Source: Bifidobacterium breve (GTDB lineage: Bacteria; Actinomycetota; Actinomycetes; Nanopelagicales; Nanopelagicaceae). From it: a stretch of DNA of 42,118 nt. This document shows, in pieces, positions 17,955-26,244 of this stretch; the stretch's first letter is position 1; each line of letters begins with the position of its first letter. Both the position numbers and the translations under genes were made by a program. Location of the stretch: positions 1-42,118 of the forward strand of contig CAMCXX010000007.1 in assembly GCA_945883755.1 (NCBI GenBank), in the 5' to 3' direction. The notes under the pieces are model-generated. The model was not told where the DNA came from. It searched no databases and worked only from the letters and a program-made list of their open reading frames with translations.

Positions 17955-19388
17955 ATGAGCACTTCAGTGAATGCGGCAACCCAACTTGCCATCTCAACAC
18001 TGATTGAGCGAGTACCTGAATCAACTCAGTTGGCGGCAGCTTTTAAAGCGGCGGGATTTAAGTTAGCGCTAGTTGGCGGGCCGGTTCGTGATGCAATTTT
18101 AGGTCGGTTGGGAAATGACTTAGATTTCACAACAAATGCTAAACCAGCTGAAAGTAAGAAAATTTTAACAAGTTGGGCAGATACGGTCTGGGAAATTGGC
18201 GCAGAGTTTGGAACCATCGCAGCTCGCAAAGGTGAGATTGAAGTTGAGGTAACAACATATCGCAGCGAAAGTTATGAGGTTGATTCCCGCAAACCCGATG
18301 TTCAATTTGGCGAGAACATCGAGGGGGATTTAAAACGTAGAGATTTCACAATTAATGCAATGGCTTTAGAGCTAACTACGCAAACACCAACCTTTATCGA
18401 TTTATTTAATGGCATAACCGATCTACAAAACAAAATCATTAAAACTCCAGGCAAAGCCGAAGACTCATTTAGTGATGATCCACTGCGAATGATGCGAGCG
18501 GCACGATTTATGAGTCAATTAAACTTTACCGTTGATGAATCGGTAATTTCGGCGATTAAAAAAATGGCGGATCGATTAAGCATTATCTCAGCAGAACGAA
18601 TCCGGGATGAGTTTGTCAAAACCTTAATGAGTCCGAACCCGCGAATCGGATTAACATTATTAGTAGAAACTGGGTTGGCAGATAAATTTTTGCCAGAGAT
18701 TCCAAAGTTAAAGCTAGAGATAGATGAACACCACCACCACAAAGATGTCTATGAACACACCCTGACAGTGTTAGAGCAGGCGATCGCTCTGGAAGATAGA
18801 TTGGATGGGCCAAACTTAACTTTACGGTTAGCAGCTTTAATGCATGACATCGGTAAACCAAAAACCAAGGAGTTAATTCCTGGCGGCGGGGTTTCATTTC
18901 ATCACCACGAGGTTGTTGGCTCTCGTATGACAAAGGAGCGCCTGCGCACTCTGCGCTTTGATAATCAGGTAATAAAGGATGTAGCAAAGTTAGTTTTTCT
19001 ACATCTGCGCTTTCATGGATATGGCAATGGTGAATGGACCGATTCAGCGGTTCGCAGATATGTACGAGATGCCGAAGATCTATTAACTCACCTACATCTT
19101 TTAACTCGGGCTGATTGCACAACTAGAAATAAAAAGAAGGCGGATTCACTAGCTCGCACCTATGATCAATTAGAGGAGCGAATTGTTCAATTAATGATGC
19201 AGGAGGAGTTAAATAAAATTCGCCCAGATATCGATGGTGATGAAATTATGAAGATTTTAGGAGTCAAACCATCACCGGTAGTTGGCGAGGCATATAACTA
19301 CTTGCTAGAGCTGCGGCTTGAGCATGGCCCATTAGGAGTAGAAAAGGCGACCGAGGAGCTGCTTACTTGGTGGCGTGCGAGAAGTTAG
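17955..19388 (+). CDS. pcnA: CCA tRNA nucleotidyltransferase with HD domain
   Basis: 477 aa class II nucleotidyltransferase, annotated pcnA in mycobacteria, expected to add or repair the tRNA 3' CCA. The NTase motif GGPVRDAILG with DLD (D55, D57) is at 41-57, RRDFTINAMAL near 128 is the NTP-selecting region, and DDPLRMMRAARF near 177 is conserved. An HD phosphohydrolase domain follows, with HHHKDVYEHT and MHDIGKP. It is divergent from the NUDIX operon, and its last 26 bp overlap the convergent MFS gene. Confidence 0.95.
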   Translation: MSTSVNAATQLAISTLIERVPESTQLAAAFKAAGFKLALVGGPVRDAILGRLGNDLDFTTNAKPAESKKILTSWADTVWEIGAEFGTIAARKGEIEVEVTTYRSESYEVDSRKPDVQFGENIEGDLKRRDFTINAMALELTTQTPTFIDLFNGITDLQNKIIKTPGKAEDSFSDDPLRMMRAARFMSQLNFTVDESVISAIKKMADRLSIISAERIRDEFVKTLMSPNPRIGLTLLVETGLADKFLPEIPKLKLEIDEHHHHKDVYEHTLTVLEQAIALEDRLDGPNLTLRLAALMHDIGKPKTKELIPGGGVSFHHHEVVGSRMTKERLRTLRFDNQVIKDVAKLVFLHLRFHGYGNGEWTDSAVRRYVRDAEDLLTHLHLLTRADCTTRNKKKADSLARTYDQLEERIVQLMMQEELNKIRPDIDGDEIMKILGVKPSPVVGEAYNYLLELRLEHGPLGVEKATEELLTWWRARS

Positions 19389-20631
19389 GGCCACGCAAGA
19401 TAACTGCAGCAGCAAATAGATAGGCGCTAGCAATAAGTATAGGTAACAAATTAGAGTCACCATTTTTTGGCAAAACAAGTGCAGCAATAATCGCTGAAGA
19501 AACAATTCCGGCATTTACCGCAACATCATAAAAAGCAAACACTCTTCCGCGGAATTCATCCTTAATCTTTGATTGCACAAGCGCATCATTTGTCACCTTA
19601 ATTCCCTGACCACATAACCCAACAAAAAATGCACAAACAATCATCGATATCTCATTTATATCAATGGCAAAAATTAATAACCAGGGCAGACAAGAGAACA
19701 TCAATATTCGCATCCATAAATGACGACCAAATTTAATTACGCCATACGGTGAAATAATTGCGCCAATTCCAATTCCAACACCTGCGATGGCAAGTGCGAT
19801 ACCAAAGCCGGCTAAACCAGCATCAGGATCATCACTAGGGTTAAAGAGATTTCGCTCTAATAACAACGCCATTAAAGTTAAAGCGGTAATTCCACCACGT
19901 TGGATGCCAATTGCAATGATTCCTCGAAGTGCATCTTTATGTTTACGCAAGATGTGAAAACCTTCCAACATCTCTTTAAATCCCCGGCTCTCATTTAAAA
20001 TCTCATGTTCGTGTGGGCCAATCTCAAACTTGCCCAATCTAACTGTGGCAAGAGCGGCAAAGGTAAATCCAAGAGCGGCAATTAAAATAACAACCGCATC
20101 TGCCAGATCAGCATTATTTGATTGAGTAATAAAGTTTTTTACCGCAATTCCTAACCCGCCGCCAATTACAACAAAAATTGTGCCACCAGTTACAGCAAGT
20201 GCATTAGCTGCAATTAACTCCTCTTTTTTAACTAACAAAGGTAGGCCAGCTGAAAGTCCAGCTAAAATTAATCGATTGACACCAAAGGCGATAAGTACAA
20301 AAAAAGTTAGTAACAAGCCAGTTGCACCATTACTTACTAAGTACGCAATGATTAATAAATTAGTAGCACGAATTAAATTGCAATATCTAATAATTCGCTG
20401 CCGAGAGAATCTATCTAGGATAGTTCCAACGTAAGGACCTATTAGTGAGTACGGCAGTAACACAACTGCGAAGGCGACCGCCGCAGACATCGCATCTGGG
20501 GCTCGTTCCGGTGAGAATAAAACAAAGCTAGCAAGTGCTGATTGAAATAAGCCATCAGTTAACTGCCCGCTCCACCGAACGGTAAGGATTCGATTTAATC
20601 TCGACTCTTTACCAACCGGCCAAACTCCCAT
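19363..20631 (-). CDS. Major facilitator superfamily permease
   Basis: 422 aa polytopic protein with about 12 hydrophobic segments. It has an MFS-type loop motif after helix 2 (GTILDRFSRQRI, a variant of G-x3-D-R-x-G-R-R/K) and resembles the MFS_3/enterobactin-exporter-like group. The substrate is unknown. It overlaps the end of pcnA by 26 bp (convergent) and is divergent from the DUF5318 gene. A TACGCT lies 6 nt before its ATG, so the transcript may be leaderless. Confidence 0.85.
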   Translation of the reverse strand: MGVWPVGKESRLNRILTVRWSGQLTDGLFQSALASFVLFSPERAPDAMSAAVAFAVVLLPYSLIGPYVGTILDRFSRQRIIRYCNLIRATNLLIIAYLVSNGATGLLLTFFVLIAFGVNRLILAGLSAGLPLLVKKEELIAANALAVTGGTIFVVIGGGLGIAVKNFITQSNNADLADAVVILIAALGFTFAALATVRLGKFEIGPHEHEILNESRGFKEMLEGFHILRKHKDALRGIIAIGIQRGGITALTLMALLLERNLFNPSDDPDAGLAGFGIALAIAGVGIGIGAIISPYGVIKFGRHLWMRILMFSCLPWLLIFAIDINEISMIVCAFFVGLCGQGIKVTNDALVQSKIKDEFRGRVFAFYDVAVNAGIVSSAIIAALVLPKNGDSNLLPILIASAYLFAAAVILRGPNFSHATK

Positions 20632-20637
20632 TCCACA

Positions 20638-20643
20638 AGCGTA
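20638..20643 (-). promoter_or_regulatory. Leaderless -10 element for the MFS permease
   Basis: TACGCT on the minus strand ends 6 nt before the ATG at 20629-20631; no Shine-Dalgarno is visible. Confidence 0.4.
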
Positions 20644-20659
20644 GTTATTAAATACCTAT

Positions 20660-20665
20660 TAATCT
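20660..20665 (+). promoter_or_regulatory. Leaderless -10 element for the DUF5318 gene
   Basis: TAATCT ends 8 nt before the ATG at 20674. It overlaps the alternative upstream TTG start (20665), which argues that translation begins at the ATG. Confidence 0.45.
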
Positions 20666-20673
20666 TGGATCTT

Positions 20674-21096
20674 ATGTTTGCCACCTTTAAAACGATGCGA
20701 TCCACCATCGACTACTCACTGAGCAAGCGCAGAACTTTAATCGCCCTGTTTCAAGGAGCAGCATCGGCAATGGATGCATGTGATGCCGATCCATATCTTC
20801 GTCGAGCTGCGAAATATCATGGCTTATTAACAAACCGTGCATGTCCTGTTTGCAAGAAGTTAAAGATTGTTGAACTTCGTTACGCCTTTGGGGATCAACT
20901 CGGCCAATACTCAGGACGAATTAAGAATGAATTAGAGTTGGCGCAGATGCAAAGTGAGTTTGGTGAGTTTCGCGTCTATGTTGTTGAGATTTGTACCAGC
21001 TGTCACTGGAACCATCTTGTCTCTTCATTCGTATTAGGTGATGGCAAGTACCGAAAGCCACCCCGCAAAGTTCGTACACTCGCCGATGATGATTAA
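20674..21096 (+). CDS. DUF5318 family protein
   Basis: 140 aa protein of an actinobacterial family of unknown function, matching Rv0049, which also precedes ponA1. Two cysteine pairs, CPVCKK (near 54) and CTSCHW (near 109), suggest a zinc ribbon. The DADPYLRRAAKYHG segment and GDQLGQYSGR are conserved family stretches from memory. I chose ATG 20674 over a TTG at 20665 because a -10 TAATCT lies 8 nt upstream of the ATG. The conserved link with ponA suggests an envelope or growth role, which is inference. Confidence 0.85.
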   Translation: MFATFKTMRSTIDYSLSKRRTLIALFQGAASAMDACDADPYLRRAAKYHGLLTNRACPVCKKLKIVELRYAFGDQLGQYSGRIKNELELAQMQSEFGEFRVYVVEICTSCHWNHLVSSFVLGDGKYRKPPRKVRTLADDD

Positions 21097-21103
21097 TAAC
21101 CAG

Positions 21104-21109
21104 TAAAGT
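21104..21109 (+). promoter_or_regulatory. Leaderless -10 element for ponA
   Basis: TAAAGT ends 6 nt before the ponA ATG at 21116, and no Shine-Dalgarno is present. It lies in the 19 bp gap after the DUF5318 gene. Confidence 0.45.
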
Positions 21110-21115
21110 TAGGGT

Positions 21116-23080
21116 ATGAATAAGCTGCGGGAGCGATTACCCAGAATTGCGGTTTTAATCACCGGCTTCGGTTTTGTCGCCGGCGTATTCATCTTTGTTT
21201 TTGCTTACTTCACCGTCTCAATTCCAGATCCAAATGCTTATGTAAACTCCCAATCAACAATTATTCAATACGCAGATGGCTCTGAGATCGGGCGAATTGG
21301 CTCTGAAAATCGAACCGTAGTAACTCTTGCACAAATTCCATTAACTGTTCGACAAGCGGTGATGGCGGCCGAGGATCGTAATTTTTATACAAATAAAGCT
21401 TTTAGCGTAACCGCATTAGCGCAAGCTGTACTTGATAATGTTATTTCGCTCGGTCAGGGCCGAGGCGGTTCAACTATCACTCAGCAGTATGCCAAGACCG
21501 CATTTTTAACACCAGAGCGGAGTATTGTTCGTAAAGTTAAAGAGTTAATTATTGCAATTAAGTTGGAGAATCAATTCTCTAAGGATCAAATCTTTGAAAA
21601 TTACTTAAATACAATTTACTTTGGCCGCGGCTCTTACGGTGTGCAAACCGCATCTCAACTTTACTTTGGAACCACAGTTGATCAATTAAATGTCGCACAA
21701 GCTGCCGTTCTCGCCTCTATTTTACGAAGCCCAGGTTTATATGATCCCGGCTTTAAGGCGGAGAATCTACCTAGATTAGAAAATCGCTTCTCCTATGTTA
21801 TTGATGGCATGGTTGACGAGAAGTGGTTAACCGAGGAACAAGCGAGCAAGGTTAAATTTCCATTTATTAATCCCCGAGTTACATCAGGTGCGCTATCTGG
21901 GCCAAAGGGTTATGTAATCTCTTGGGTAGAGCGTGAGTTAAACCGACTTGGCTTTACCGATGAACAATTATTAATTGGTGGCTACATAATTAAGACCACA
22001 TTGGTAAAGGAGGCGCAAGAGGCTGCGGTTGCGGCGGTAAATCAAGAGGCACCAGTTAGGGTGCCAGAAAACTTACATATTGGCTTGGTTTCAATTAAGC
22101 CTGGCACTGGTGAAATCTTGGCGATGTATGGCGGTAAGGATTATTTAAAGTATCAATTTAATGCAGCAACTCAAGGCATCGCATCTGGCGGATCCTCTTT
22201 TAAACCATTTGCCTTAGTTGCAGCGCTAGAAGCGGGCATCCCATTAACTTCAGTATGGAATGGTGATTCACCAAAGGTTTACGATGATGGAATCGGTCGG
22301 CCATACGTTGTAAATAATTACGGTGGCAAAAATTTGGGCGATATCTCATTGCTGACTGCAACCGAAGAGTCAATAAATACAATTTATGTACCACTAGGAA
22401 TTAAAGTTGGTGTAGATAAAGTAGTAGATGTTGCAAGACGTGCCGGAATTCCAGATTCAGTTGAGATGGTGGCATCGCCATCAGTAACACTTGGCTCATC
22501 GAGCCCACATGTAATTGATGTGGCTAATGCTTACGCCACCTTTGCAGCACAAGGTGTTTATGCCAAACCATTTATTATCAATGAGGTGCAAGGTCCAAAT
22601 AAAGGAATTTTGTATCAGGGCAGAATTCAGGCACAAGAGGTATTTAATAAAGAGGTAATGGCAGATTTAACCTACGCTCTATATCGCACAACAGTTGCCG
22701 GAACTGGTGGAATTGTTGGCGCCCGACTTGCTCGACCATCAGCTGGTAAAACTGGAACCTCAAATGACAACGCCGCAGCTTGGTACTCCGGTTATACACC
22801 CGAGGTTGCTGCAAGTGTTGCCTTCTATCGCGATGATGCAACTCAAACATTAAATGGAATTGGTGGCCTTACCTCTGTAACTGGTGGCTCATTCCCAGCG
22901 CGTATTTGGGCGGCGTATGTAAAGGCGTATCTTGGCAGAGCGCCAATTCAACAATTCCCAGCGCCAACAAATATTGGCGGTACCGATCCAGTTGATTATA
23001 TAAATGCAGTACCAACTATGGATCCAGCATTAATTCCACCATCACCAACACCAACGCCAAAACCAAAGAAGAAAAGTTAA
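21116..23080 (+). CDS. ponA: Bifunctional penicillin-binding protein 1A
   Basis: 654 aa class A PBP that polymerises glycan strands and cross-links peptides. There is an N-terminal membrane anchor at about 10-33. The GT51 domain shows the catalytic EDRNFY (E86) and GGSTITQQYAKT. The transpeptidase has the SxxK nucleophile at S360/K363, an SxN motif in ESINTIY, and KTGT near 545. A short Pro/Lys tail (PTPTPKPKKKS) follows; no PASTA repeats are present. Synteny with Rv0050 (ponA1) and the rpsF operon is clear. Its TAA is followed in the same frame by sequence encoding the start of the next gene. Confidence 0.96.
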   Translation: MNKLRERLPRIAVLITGFGFVAGVFIFVFAYFTVSIPDPNAYVNSQSTIIQYADGSEIGRIGSENRTVVTLAQIPLTVRQAVMAAEDRNFYTNKAFSVTALAQAVLDNVISLGQGRGGSTITQQYAKTAFLTPERSIVRKVKELIIAIKLENQFSKDQIFENYLNTIYFGRGSYGVQTASQLYFGTTVDQLNVAQAAVLASILRSPGLYDPGFKAENLPRLENRFSYVIDGMVDEKWLTEEQASKVKFPFINPRVTSGALSGPKGYVISWVERELNRLGFTDEQLLIGGYIIKTTLVKEAQEAAVAAVNQEAPVRVPENLHIGLVSIKPGTGEILAMYGGKDYLKYQFNAATQGIASGGSSFKPFALVAALEAGIPLTSVWNGDSPKVYDDGIGRPYVVNNYGGKNLGDISLLTATEESINTIYVPLGIKVGVDKVVDVARRAGIPDSVEMVASPSVTLGSSSPHVIDVANAYATFAAQGVYAKPFIINEVQGPNKGILYQGRIQAQEVFNKEVMADLTYALYRTTVAGTGGIVGARLARPSAGKTGTSNDNAAAWYSGYTPEVAASVAFYRDDATQTLNGIGGLTSVTGGSFPARIWAAYVKAYLGRAPIQQFPAPTNIGGTDPVDYINAVPTMDPALIPPSPTPTPKPKKKS

Positions 23081-23191
23081 GCCATAACTCTGAAAGGGAA
23101 GTTCGCCTTAATTTTAATTGGCTGCGCCTTAATTTCAATCACAAAATTTAATCACTGCCGAACCAATGATTTTCAATCTCCTGATAATTAT
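23081..23191 (+). other. In-frame coding extension without a standard start codon
   Basis: Between the ponA TAA (23078-23080) and the first ATG/GTG/TTG of the next gene (GTG 23192), the reading frame is open for 37 codons. It encodes a basic-then-hydrophobic stretch (KGKFALILIGCALISI) and then the lead-in to the HACYTDIP motif, so it reads as the true N-terminus with its first membrane helix. Candidate starts are ATA at 23084 and CTG at 23090. Otherwise an A-for-G error or mutation may have destroyed an ATG at 23084, or translation may be reinitiated or read through from ponA. Confidence 0.65.
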
Positions 23192-24244
23192 GTGCACGCC
23201 TGTTACACCGATATTCCAGCATTGTTTGGCGAGCGAGGATTGATCGATAACACCTGGCCTTACCTATCAGCTGATAATTCAATGGAGTATCCACCAATTA
23301 TTGGATTAGGAAATTGGCTGATCTCATTTGTTGTGCCGGCTGAAAACTCATATCGCTGGTTTTTTGATATAAATGTGCTGCTACTAATTGGTTGCTTTAT
23401 CGCAATTAGTTTTTTACTCAGAAAGATGAGACCAGAGCACTCATATTTATTCCCACTAGCACCAGCAGTTATAGCCTCACTCTTTATTAATTGGGATCTT
23501 TGGGCGGTAATTACCTTACTTCTGGCAATCTACTACTTTGATAGTAAAAAATATGATGCCAGCGCAATTGCCCTTGCGATCTCAATCTCTACTAAGTTCT
23601 TTCCGATAGTTTTACTCTTACCGGTAGCAATTTTGTTTTGGCGAAACCATCAATTAAAACAATTAAGGTCATACCTATTTTTCGTATCTCTTTTCTGGTC
23701 GGCGATAAATTTACCGATCATTTTTACCTCATTTGATGGCTGGTGGCGCTTCTTTAGATTAAATCTTGATCGGGGCCCAGATTTTGGCTCGATCTGGTTT
23801 GCGTTAAATATCTTTGGCTTTAACCTATCCGGCTTAAATAATCTTTACAGCCTTATTTCAATTGTGGCATTTATTGGATTTGCGATCTGGTTAATTAAGT
23901 TAAATACAACTCCTAGTTTGGCCCAACTCTCATTTTTTCTAATTTTAATCTTTACTACCTTGGCGAAGGTTTACTCACCCCAATATGTTTTATGGTTAAC
24001 CCCACTTGCAATTATTGCGATGCAGCAACGTAAACAAATCTCCGCATTTTGGATCTGGCAGATAACTGAAATGATTTATCACCTAGCGATCTGGCAGTAC
24101 TTAGCGCTCGATCAAGGCGCAGAGTTTGGTCTGCCCGCCGGTGGTTACGCACTAGCGATCTTGATCCGAATAGGCGGGGTTAGCTGGTTTGCTTACAAAT
24201 TAGCCTCAGAAATCCACAGATCTCACGCACCAATTTCTCGCTGA
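23192..24244 (+). CDS. Polytopic membrane protein, GT87/mannosyltransferase-like (start uncertain)
   Basis: 350 aa from the first standard start (GTG 23192), about 384-386 aa if it begins at 23084-23090, which I think likelier. Eight or more membrane helices are visible. Early motifs (HACYTDIPALFGERGL, then YPPIIGLGNWL) and the position between ponA and rpsF match the Rv0051-type integral membrane family, related to GT-C/GT87 polyprenyl-phosphate-dependent mannosyltransferases. An acidic pair in the first extracellular loop would be the catalytic region in GT-C enzymes, but I cannot confirm activity. Shorter than Rv0051 (about 560 aa). Confidence 0.75.
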   Translation: MHACYTDIPALFGERGLIDNTWPYLSADNSMEYPPIIGLGNWLISFVVPAENSYRWFFDINVLLLIGCFIAISFLLRKMRPEHSYLFPLAPAVIASLFINWDLWAVITLLLAIYYFDSKKYDASAIALAISISTKFFPIVLLLPVAILFWRNHQLKQLRSYLFFVSLFWSAINLPIIFTSFDGWWRFFRLNLDRGPDFGSIWFALNIFGFNLSGLNNLYSLISIVAFIGFAIWLIKLNTTPSLAQLSFFLILIFTTLAKVYSPQYVLWLTPLAIIAMQQRKQISAFWIWQITEMIYHLAIWQYLALDQGAEFGLPAGGYALAILIRIGGVSWFAYKLASEIHRSHAPISR

Positions 24245-24322
24245 CACCCGCTGCGGCTACCCTTATCCCAACACCTGCTTCGGAAATTCCGTAGCCGCTT
24301 TAGTCCAGAGGTGGTTTAAAAA
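24245..24322 (+). promoter_or_regulatory. rpsF leader with hairpin; possible S6:S18 autoregulatory element
   Basis: A perfect 8 bp stem GCGGCTAC (24253-24260) / GTAGCCGC (24291-24298) closes a 30 nt loop. Within the loop CACCT (24272-24276) is complementary to AGGTG (24309-24313), which lies inside the rpsF Shine-Dalgarno AGAGGTGG (24307-24314). This could form a pseudoknot or an alternative pairing that hides the SD. Many bacteria carry an S6:S18-binding leader before rpsF, with a CCG-containing hairpin; a CCG occurs at 24289-24291. Assignment to that family is inference. Confidence 0.5.
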
Positions 24323-24607
24323 ATGCGTCGTTATGAACTCATGGTCATTCTTGATCCTGATTTAGAAGAGAAGACAGTTGCCCCAAGTCTTGAAACTTAT
24401 CTAAAGATAATTAAAGATGGTGGCGGCAAGGTCGACAAGCTTGATATCTGGGGTAAGCGCCGGATGTCCTTTGAAATAAATAAAAAGGGCGAAGGTATTT
24501 ACGCAGTTATTGATATGCACAGCGAGCCCGCACCAGTTAAAGAGTTGGATCGTCAACTTAATTTAAATGAGTCGGTTCTTCGCACCAAAGTTGTACGGCC
24601 AGAGTAA
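24323..24607 (+). CDS. rpsF: 30S ribosomal protein S6
   Basis: 94 aa, with the typical start [16 protein letters not shown] and the conserved [15 protein letters not shown] segment. S6 pairs with S18 on the 30S platform, and S18 is encoded two genes downstream. It is the first gene of rpsF-ssb-rpsR-rplI. The ATG has AGAGGTGG 8 nt upstream. Confidence 0.97.
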   Translation: MRRYELMVILDPDLEEKTVAPSLETYLKIIKDGGGKVDKLDIWGKRRMSFEINKKGEGIYAVIDMHSEPAPVKELDRQLNLNESVLRTKVVRPE

Positions 24608-24667
24608 AAAAGAAATCCCGCGTAACTAATAAACAACAAGCATCCAAAGTAGATAGGGGAAAAGGAA

Positions 24668-25159
24668 ATGGCAGCAGGAGATACCAACCTAACAATGATC
24701 GGTAATTTGGTTAACGATCCTGAACTTCGCTTCACTCCATCCGGAGCAGCAGTAGCAAAGTTCACCGTTGCATCAACACCGCGTTACTTAGATAAGAACA
24801 CAAATGAGTGGAAGGATGGCGATAGCCTCTTTTTACAATGCCAGATCTGGCGCCAAGCAGCTGAAAATGTTGCTGAATCTCTAACTCGTGGAATGCGAGT
24901 AATTGTCTCTGGACGTTTAAAGCAACGTTCATATGAAACAAAAGAGGGAGAAAAGCGCACCGTATTTGAGGTAGAGGTTGATGAGGTTGGACCATCACTT
25001 CGCAATGCAACTGCAAAGGTTACAAAGACATCTCGACAAGCAGGTACCGGTTACACCGCACCAGCTGCCGAGACCGCATCAGCTGAGGATCCATGGTCAG
25101 CCGCACCCGTAGGTGGCGGTTGGTCTACGACTCCAAGTGATGATGCACCACCGTTTTAA
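24668..25159 (+). CDS. ssb: Single-stranded DNA-binding protein
   Basis: 163 aa. An OB-fold occupies about 1-110 ([19 protein letters not shown] at the start), followed by a short flexible linker and the conserved acidic tip DDAPPF that recruits replication and repair proteins. The ATG has a GGGGAAAAGGA SD region. Encoded between rpsF and rpsR as in most Actinobacteria. Confidence 0.97.
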   Translation: MAAGDTNLTMIGNLVNDPELRFTPSGAAVAKFTVASTPRYLDKNTNEWKDGDSLFLQCQIWRQAAENVAESLTRGMRVIVSGRLKQRSYETKEGEKRTVFEVEVDEVGPSLRNATAKVTKTSRQAGTGYTAPAAETASAEDPWSAAPVGGGWSTTPSDDAPPF

Positions 25160-25186
25160 ACAAAACTAACCATCAACCATTCCTAA

Positions 25187-25210
25187 CTTTTTAAAAAAGC
25201 TAGGGCCCTA
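25187..25210. repeat. Tandem palindromes in the rpsR leader
   Basis: CTTTTTAAAAAAG (25187-25199, odd-centred palindrome) is followed after one base by the perfect 10 bp palindrome TAGGGCCCTA (25201-25210), 16 bp before the rpsR start. They could fold in mRNA or bind a dimeric protein; no function is known to me. Confidence 0.4.
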
Positions 25211-25226
25211 AAAAAGGAGCACCACA

Positions 25227-25514
25227 GTGGGAGCAAGAAGTAATAAAACGCTTAGAGAAAAACCTAAGCAATCTAAGGCAGCAGCAGCTGCACTTAAGAA
25301 GTTTAAGAAGAAGCCATGTTCATTTTGTCGTGACAAGGTGAATTACATCGATTACAAAGATATTGCCACCCTTCGTAAGTACATCACCGATCGCGGCAAG
25401 ATCCGCGCTCGCCGTATTACGGGTGCATGCACAGAACACCAACGAGCAATCGCCGCAGCGGTAAAAAATAGCCGCGAGATGGCACTGCTCCCTTACACCT
25501 CCACAGCTCGCTAA
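25227..25514 (+). CDS. rpsR: 30S ribosomal protein S18 (zinc-binding type)
   Basis: 95 aa from GTG 25227 with an AAAGGAGC SD. The core [15 protein letters not shown] and GACTEHQR are typical of S18. The CxxC pair plus the later cysteine in GACTEHQ suggests the zinc-binding (C+) form rather than the zinc-independent paralogue some Actinobacteria carry elsewhere. The N-terminal 30 residues are basic and Ala-rich. Confidence 0.96.
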   Translation: MGARSNKTLREKPKQSKAAAAALKKFKKKPCSFCRDKVNYIDYKDIATLRKYITDRGKIRARRITGACTEHQRAIAAAVKNSREMALLPYTSTAR

Positions 25515-25531
25515 GGAAAGGGTTAAGTAAA

Positions 25532-25981
25532 ATGAAATTAATTCTTACTCGCGAAGTATCAGGTCTTGGTAGTGCTGGCGATGTTGTAACTGTTAAAGAT
25601 GGTTATGGCCGTAACTTTTTACTGCCTCGTGGCAATGCAATTGTTTGGACCAAGGGTGGCGAAGGCCAGATCGAAGGAATTAAGCGAGCACGCTCTGCTC
25701 GTGAGATCCGCGACCTTGATCATGCAAAAGAGATTAAAAATAAACTTGAATCAGCAAATATTGTTGTAAAGGTAAAGATCGGCGCAACCGGCAGCATGTT
25801 TGGTTCAGTAACTGATAAGGATTTAGTTGCTGCAATTAAATCATCAACTGGTGAGACTGTTGATCGACACAGTATCAAACTTACAAAGCACATCAAAAAG
25901 GTGGGTAAGTACACCATCCGCATCGCACTTGAATCTCAGGTAGTTGCAAATGTTCCAGTAAGTGTGGTCTCAGATAAGTAA
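25532..25981 (+). CDS. rplI: 50S ribosomal protein L9
   Basis: 149 aa two-domain protein. The N-terminal MKLILTREVSGLGSAGDVV with the VKDGYGRNFLLPRG motif is the L9 signature; the long connecting helix and C-terminal RNA-binding domain follow. It starts 17 bp after rpsR and is last in the operon, which ends at the hairpin at 25995-26031. Confidence 0.97.
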   Translation: MKLILTREVSGLGSAGDVVTVKDGYGRNFLLPRGNAIVWTKGGEGQIEGIKRARSAREIRDLDHAKEIKNKLESANIVVKVKIGATGSMFGSVTDKDLVAAIKSSTGETVDRHSIKLTKHIKKVGKYTIRIALESQVVANVPVSVVSDK

Positions 25982-25994
25982 AGCTTTAAAAGTT

Positions 25995-26031
25995 AAAGAG
26001 CCCTCGTTAATTCGGGGGCTCTTTCTTTTTT
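25995..26031 (+). terminator. Intrinsic terminator after rplI
   Basis: AAAGAGCCC (25995-26003) pairs perfectly with GGGCTCTTT (26016-26024), with a 12 nt loop, and is followed by CTTTTTT (26025-26031). It ends the rpsF-ssb-rpsR-rplI transcript and isolates dnaB. Confidence 0.88.
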
Positions 26032-26060
26032 GGGGTGGTGAAAGCTCCCAAGGCTCATAC

Positions 26061-26096
26061 ACAGGTATTCACACAGCCATCCACAACTTATCCACC
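26061..26096 (+). promoter_or_regulatory. DnaA-box-like cluster upstream of dnaB
   Basis: TTATCCACC at 26088-26096 differs from the DnaA box by one base. A weaker CATCCACAA lies just upstream, and a weak TATTCACAC is at about 26066. The cluster lies about 150 bp before the dnaB start in an otherwise empty 263 bp gap (25982-26244), which also holds the rplI terminator and presumably the dnaB promoter. Confidence 0.4.
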
Positions 26097-26244
26097 GATA
26101 ATTGGCAGTACTGCACAGCCCACTTTCAAATACCCATTTTTTTGGTATCGCAGCGCTGGAATAAGGATTAAGTTTCGACCAGGTGAAGTAAGTGGCCTAA
26201 ATAAGTTTTGATGAGTGTCAGTGGCGGATGGGAGGCTTTGTTTT

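Noticed and set aside
21116-24244. A ponA-membrane protein fusion by stop-codon read-through
   Set aside because: The two proteins share a frame across the ponA TAA, but they are separate genes in mycobacteria and the PBP ends in a normal basic tail. A missed start codon is the simpler explanation.
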